Of a stretch of 15,643 nt of DNA, positions 12,496-15,643 are shown one piece after another. Both the position numbers and the translations under genes were made by a program. The first letter of the stretch is position 1; every line of letters begins with the position of its first letter. Location: assembly GCA_002343715.1 (NCBI GenBank), contig DDSA01000192.1, forward strand, positions 1-15,643, given 5' to 3'. The stretch comes from Phycisphaerales bacterium UBA2402 (GTDB taxonomy: Bacteria; Planctomycetota; Phycisphaerae; Phycisphaerales; UBA1924). The notes beneath the pieces were generated by a model. It had not been told where the DNA came from. It did no database searches and was given only the letters and a program-made list of their open reading frames with translations.

Positions 12496-14184
12496 ATGCC
12501 CACACTCGTCTGCATCCCGATCATGGTCCACGACGCGGCCGAGGCTCTCGCCGATGCGGATCAGGCCAGACTCGCCGGGGCGGACCTGGTTGAGTACCGC
12601 ATCGATGAGTGCTTCGCCGGCGAGGGCGATGAGGCCGGCGAAGCCCTTGTTCGCTGCATCGTCCGCGAAAGCCCCCTTCCCTGCATCGTCACCTGCCGGG
12701 CCGCCGCCGAGGGGGGGGGGTACACCGGGGGCGAAGATGCCCGCGTGTCTCTGTATGAGGGGTTGTGCGTCGGGCAGGATGGGGCCCACGGGGTGCCGCG
12801 GTACATCGACATCGAGGCGTCTGCCTATTTCAGATCCGCCAACATCCGCCAGAAAGTAAACCTCGCGGTGCGTCACCCCGAGCAGCTCCGCGACCTCTCG
12901 ACCGATCTCATCCTGTCGATGCACGACTTTGCCGGGCGCCCCGTTGACCTTGCACGCCGGGTGTCGAAGATGACGGACGAGCACGCCGCGGCGGTCCTGA
13001 AGGTGGCGTACCGGGCGCGGTCCTTGCGAGACAGTCTGGAACTGCTCGACCTGCCCGCGCTGACAGCCCGTCCGACCATCGCGCTGGGAATGGGGGAGTT
13101 CGGCCTTGTCTCGCGCATCCTGGCCCCCAAGTTCGGCGGGTTTCTCACCTTCGCGGCGTTGCGATCGGGCGCTTCAACCGCCCCCGGACAGCCCACCATC
13201 GCCGAACTCTTCGGTCAGTACCGATTCCGGTCCATCGGAGCAAAGACCGCTGTGTACGGGGTGGCGGGGTGGCCCGTGGGGCACTCGATGTCGCCGCTGG
13301 TCCATAACGCCGGATTCGAGGCCGAGGGGGTCGATGCCGTTTACCTGCCCCTGCCCATCGCGGCGGATGCCGATGCCGAAGCCTCGTACCTGAGTTTCAA
13401 GGCCACGATGCTCGAACTGGTCCACCATCCCCGCCTGACCTTCCACGGGTGCAGCGTCACACTGCCGCACAAGGAGCACCTCGTTCGTCTCGCGCGTGAG
13501 GCAGGGTGGCGTGTGCCGCAGGCCGTGCTCGCGGTCGGGGCGGCGAACACGCTCCTCCTGACGCGCGATGGCGGCGATGAACTCAAGGACGCCTCGATCA
13601 TCGACACCGATGGCCCCGCTCTGCGTGACTGCATCGCCGCCGTCGCGGGTGTACTCGCGGGCAAGCGCATCGCCCTCATCGGCGCGGGCGGAGTGGCCCG
13701 TTCCGCGGCGGCAGCGCTGGTCGGCGCGGGCTGCCATGTCATGATTTTCAACCGCGATGCCCGGCGTGCGGATCAACTGGTGGAGGCTGTGTCCGGAGCG
13801 CCGCAGGCGGATTCGGCGCTGCGTTCTTTGTGGGGCCGTGTCGTGGCGGAACCGTGGTCCTCGCTGGACCGCTGCGCCTGCGATGCGGTCGTCAACTGCA
13901 CCCCCGTGGGGATGAAGGGTGGCCCGGACCCACGCGGCGTCATTGCTCCGCTGGAGCCGATGCGGGCGGCTTCGCCGGGGTTGATCGTGATGGACACAGT
14001 CTACAACCCTGTGGAAACCCCGCTTCTCAAGGCCGCCCGCGCGATGGGCCTTCGCACGATCGACGGCGCGAGCATGTTCGTGGCTCAGGCCGCGGCCCAG
14101 TTCGCCGCGTGGACCGGCAAGACCCCGGCGGCGGGTCTCTTTGACCGCCTTGTTCGGGAGCGGCTCGGGCATGCAGGGCAGTAA
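12496..14184 (+). CDS. aroDE: Bifunctional type I 3-dehydroquinate dehydratase / shikimate dehydrogenase
   Basis: This 562-residue fusion carries out steps 3 and 4 of the shikimate pathway: 3-dehydroquinate to 3-dehydroshikimate, then NADPH-dependent reduction to shikimate. The AroD part (about 1-240) has VEYRIDEC, RYIDIEAS with Glu107, LSMHDF with catalytic His143, and LKVAYRA with Schiff-base Lys169. The AroE part (about 250-560) has the shikimate-binding GWPVGHSMSP, VTLPHK with catalytic Lys326, an Asp372 in DTDG, the NADP loop GAGGVARS (396-403) and NCTPVGM. Both halves look catalytically complete. The usual Asn of the AroE NTDG motif is Asp here. The gene follows hrpA by 15 nt without a Shine-Dalgarno. 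The same fusion order is known in plants and chlamydiae, and I believe in planctomycetes. A run of ten G at 12711-12720 lies inside the conserved Glu-Gly loop of AroD. Confidence 0.95.
   Translation: MPTLVCIPIMVHDAAEALADADQARLAGADLVEYRIDECFAGEGDEAGEALVRCIVRESPLPCIVTCRAAAEGGGYTGGEDARVSLYEGLCVGQDGAHGVPRYIDIEASAYFRSANIRQKVNLAVRHPEQLRDLSTDLILSMHDFAGRPVDLARRVSKMTDEHAAAVLKVAYRARSLRDSLELLDLPALTARPTIALGMGEFGLVSRILAPKFGGFLTFAALRSGASTAPGQPTIAELFGQYRFRSIGAKTAVYGVAGWPVGHSMSPLVHNAGFEAEGVDAVYLPLPIAADADAEASYLSFKATMLELVHHPRLTFHGCSVTLPHKEHLVRLAREAGWRVPQAVLAVGAANTLLLTRDGGDELKDASIIDTDGPALRDCIAAVAGVLAGKRIALIGAGGVARSAAAALVGAGCHVMIFNRDARRADQLVEAVSGAPQADSALRSLWGRVVAEPWSSLDRCACDAVVNCTPVGMKGGPDPRGVIAPLEPMRAASPGLIVMDTVYNPVETPLLKAARAMGLRTIDGASMFVAQAAAQFAAWTGKTPAAGLFDRLVRERLGHAGQ
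12711..12720 (+). repeat. Poly-G tract (G10) inside aroDE
   Basis: Ten consecutive G encode the Glu-Gly-Gly-Gly part of the AroD substrate loop (AAAEGGGYTG). The frame is intact at this length. A gain or loss of one base would remove both enzyme domains. It is the longest homopolymer in the window. Confidence 0.9.
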
Positions 14185-14228
14185 CTCCACGGAAGTTTGG
14201 GGCTGAAACGGTGTTCTCGGCCCGTCGT

Positions 14229-14247
14229 CGGGGGCAGGCACCCCCCG
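14229..14247 (+). terminator. Weak GC hairpin after aroDE
   Basis: CGGGGG (14229-14234) can pair with CCCCCG (14242-14247) around a 7-nt loop, 45 nt after the aroDE stop. No T run follows directly, so it is not a canonical intrinsic terminator. It could still slow or end transcription before the next gene. Confidence 0.25.
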
Positions 14248-14304
14248 TGCGTTGCGCTTTCATGAAAAAATTGTGCTGCGCCGTGTAAGAGAAGGTGTGT
14301 CTTT

Positions 14305-14328
14305 CTCGCTGTGTATAGAGAGAGCGAG
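14305..14328 (+). other. Stem-loop in the 5' region of the DUF5658-like gene
   Basis: CTCGCT (14305-14310) pairs perfectly with AGCGAG (14323-14328) around a 12-nt purine-rich loop. Upstream lie a 10-bp palindrome, TTTCATGAAA (14258-14267), and a nine-codon ORF (14262-14288, MKKLCCAV). The 14185-14437 interval otherwise shows no gene. A promoter must lie here, but I cannot place one. Confidence 0.2.
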
Positions 14329-14425
14329 TCGGTAGACAACCGGCCCGCTCCAACCCACGGGGGGCCGCCCGTCGCGGCCCATCCAATGAACCTTGAACGA
14401 GAGTACACGAGCCTCAGAGAGAATC

Positions 14426-14429
14426 GGAG
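14426..14429 (+). promoter_or_regulatory. Ribosome binding site for the DUF5658-like gene
   Basis: GGAG lies 8 nt before ATG 14438. It decides for this start over the open frame that reaches back to 14393, whose first 15 codons have no support. Confidence 0.55.
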
Positions 14430-14437
14430 CACGGACC

Positions 14438-14824
14438 ATGGCACGCATCACCCTCACCAACCTGCGAGAAGTCGTTCGTGGCGAGGCCTGTTCCCGCGGC
14501 CTCTCCGGCGAGTTCTACTTCTGGCTCGCGTTCCTCTCGGTGCTCGACATCACGCTCACCTACTTCATCCTCTGGCACTTCGCTCACATGGGCGGACGCG
14601 AGGTGAACCTCGTCGCCCTCGCCGTCATCGAGCGCTTCGGCCTGCCCGGCATGATCGTCTTCAAGTTCCTCTGCGTCGGGGCTTCGGCCCTGATCTGCGA
14701 CTACATCGCCCACCGCCGCCTTCCCACCGCCCGCCGCCTCGGGGCGGCCATGATGACCATCGCCAGCGTCCCGGTCGTGGCCGCGGCGGCCCAGTTGGCA
14801 CGGGTGGCGGTGAGTGATTTCTGA
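14438..14824 (+). CDS. Three-helix membrane protein, DUF5658-like
   Basis: This is a 128-residue protein from ATG 14438. After about 25 polar residues come three membrane helices, at about 26-48 (FYFWLAFLSVLDITLTYFIL), 70-90 (PGMIVFKFLCVGASALICDY) and 102-122. The layout is a first helix with an acidic residue (LDITLT), a short loop with EVNLVA, a FGLPG turn, and a second helix with FK. This resembles DUF5658, a small family of unknown function in which the loop often reads E-x-N-P; the Pro is Leu here. The function is unknown. It follows aroDE on the same strand after 253 nt and probably has its own promoter. The next gene is 264 nt away, so it looks monocistronic. Confidence 0.7.
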   Translation: MARITLTNLREVVRGEACSRGLSGEFYFWLAFLSVLDITLTYFILWHFAHMGGREVNLVALAVIERFGLPGMIVFKFLCVGASALICDYIAHRRLPTARRLGAAMMTIASVPVVAAAAQLARVAVSDF

Positions 14825-14843
14825 GCGATTGAATCCGACGGCA

Positions 14844-14869
14844 GCATGTCAGATGAGCATGTTCTGATG
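14844..14869 (+). repeat. Imperfect tandem repeat that can fold into a bulged hairpin
   Basis: GCATGTCAGATG (14844-14855) is followed after one base by GCATGTTCTGATG (14857-14869). The same bases can fold: GCAT pairs with ATGC (14867-14870) and CAGA with TCTG, with a 2-nt bulge. It starts 20 nt after the DUF5658-like stop, so it may be a weak terminator, though no T run follows. The 14825-15088 interval holds no other gene that I can support. Confidence 0.3.
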
Positions 14870-15039
14870 CGGGTGCGGGAGGCAGCGTGCGAACGTTGGT
14901 GAGGGAACCTCGGGCGGTCCCGGTTCAAACGCTCGGCGATCGCACAGAAGAACCAGACTCCACGCGAGTGTCGAAAGATCGGATTTGCTCGTGCCTGTTC
15001 CTGCCTCACCGGCCCGACTCGTGCAATAATCCCGCCCCT

Positions 15040-15057
15040 CGGCGCACTTCCGCGCCG
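15040..15057 (+). other. Perfect 6-bp GC stem-loop before the E2 gene
   Basis: CGGCGC (15040-15045) pairs with GCGCCG (15052-15057) around ACTTCC. It ends 31 nt before ATG 15089. AATAAT at 15025-15030 resembles a -10 box but lacks a matching -35. If transcription starts just downstream of that box, the hairpin would lie in the 5' leader of the E2 mRNA. No T run follows, so it is not a normal terminator. Confidence 0.3.
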
Positions 15058-15088
15058 GCTTGCACGATTCTCTCATTCGGCTTTCCCT

Positions 15089-15643
15089 ATGGCGCACGCA
15101 TCAACCGATCCCAACGTCTTTATCCTTCCCGATCTCGGCGAAGGCGTCCACGAAGCCGAACTGCTCAAATGGCGCGTCAGCGTCGGCCAGACGGTCAACG
15201 AACTCGATGTGCTGGCGGACATGGAGACCGACAAGGCCGTCGTTGAGGTTCCCTCCCCTCGTGCCGGTAAGATCAAGACCCTGCACGGCAACGAAGGGGA
15301 CATCCTCAACACCGGCAACCCCTTCGTGACCTTCGAGGGAGAGAGCGCCGCCCCATCAAAGCCCGCCTCGCCCCCCCCGCGGGCCGTCACCGCGGAAGAG
15401 ATCCCCGAACCAAGTGCCGAGCGAGAGGATCAAGGCTCGGTCGTCGGCATGCCGGGCGCGAACCCGATCGGTGATTCGGACGGGAAGGCGCTGGCCACAC
15501 CGGCTGTTCGCCGCCTCGCCCGTGATCTGGGCATCGACATTGATAGCGTCAAGGGCACGGGCATCGGCGGTCGCGTGACCGAGAAAGACGTTCGCGCAGC
15601 GCAAGGGGGTGCCCTGAGCGCCACCGCGGTCCCAGATCGGAAG
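15089..15643 (+). CDS. Dihydrolipoyllysine acyltransferase (E2) of a 2-oxo acid dehydrogenase complex, 3' truncated
   Basis: The first 185 residues are visible and the frame is still open at the window end. A lipoyl domain spans about 10-86: LPDLGEGVHEAELLKW, then METDKAVVEVPSP, with Lys49 as the lipoylation site. A Pro/Ala-rich flexible linker follows (about 88-130), with a run of eight C at 15371-15378. The peripheral-subunit-binding domain occupies about 134-170 (ATPAVRRLARDLGIDI, then GTGIGGRVTEKDV), which anchors E3 or E1. The catalytic acyltransferase domain lies beyond the window. E2 passes acyl groups from E1 to CoA in the cytoplasm. A single lipoyl domain and the LPDLGEG opening fit pyruvate or branched-chain E2; I cannot choose between them without the catalytic domain. 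The start is ATG 15089, without a clear Shine-Dalgarno. No E1 gene lies upstream, so the E1 subunits are downstream or elsewhere. Confidence 0.92.
   Translation, partial: MAHASTDPNVFILPDLGEGVHEAELLKWRVSVGQTVNELDVLADMETDKAVVEVPSPRAGKIKTLHGNEGDILNTGNPFVTFEGESAAPSKPASPPPRAVTAEEIPEPSAEREDQGSVVGMPGANPIGDSDGKALATPAVRRLARDLGIDIDSVKGTGIGGRVTEKDVRAAQGGALSATAVPDRK

Noticed and set aside
11770..12984. 404-codon minus-strand frame spanning the hrpA-aroDE junction
   Set aside because: It is antisense to the conserved C-terminus of hrpA and the AroD domain, and shows no motif.
13174..14241. 355-codon minus-strand frame across aroDE
   Set aside because: It is antisense to a well supported gene and low in complexity, with no motif.

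Overview
The window looks like a GC-rich bacterial chromosome segment. The gene content fits a planctomycete, possibly of the Phycisphaerae. Pointers are a fused dehydroquinase-shikimate dehydrogenase, a GspL/GspM-like pair followed by a TPR lipoprotein, a DUF5658-like membrane protein, and mostly weak Shine-Dalgarno sites. The taxonomic placement is an inference; no rRNA or marker gene is present. I saw no tRNA, rRNA, CRISPR array, insertion sequence or integrase.

Layout: (1) Positions 1-3274, plus strand: the tail of an unknown protein, a GspL-like (PilM-PilN type) membrane protein, a GspM/PilO-like membrane protein, and a TPR lipoprotein. Short gaps and one stop-start overlap suggest one operon, probably the distal end of a type II secretion or type IV pilus-like locus. 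(2) Positions 8136 down to 3294, minus strand: a probable five-gene unit. In transcription order it holds a protein with two fused GT2 glycosyltransferase domains, a WcaF-like acetyltransferase, a TPR protein with a NodZ/FUT8-like fucosyltransferase fold, a small membrane protein, and a zinc-ribbon membrane protein. The first three look like surface-glycan enzymes. (3) Positions 8137-8550: a divergent intergenic region with interleaved GGAAC/GTTCC words and a 48-codon small ORF with a good ribosome binding site. (4) Positions 8551-14184, plus strand: hrpA (DEAH-box RNA helicase) followed after 15 nt by aroDE, which carries a run of ten G. (5) Positions 14438-14824: a DUF5658-like three-helix membrane protein. 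(6) From 15089 to the window end: the N-terminal 185 residues of a 2-oxo acid dehydrogenase E2 subunit, cut by the window edge.

How the genes work together: the left operon would supply inner-membrane platform parts of a secretion or pilus machine. The minus-strand cluster would build, fucosylate and acetylate an exopolysaccharide or lipopolysaccharide. The right half is housekeeping (translation quality control or RNA processing, the shikimate pathway, central carbon metabolism). The best candidates for novelty are the tandem GT2 fusion, the TPR-fucosyltransferase-like protein, the structured leader with a small ORF upstream of hrpA, and the poly-G tract inside aroDE.
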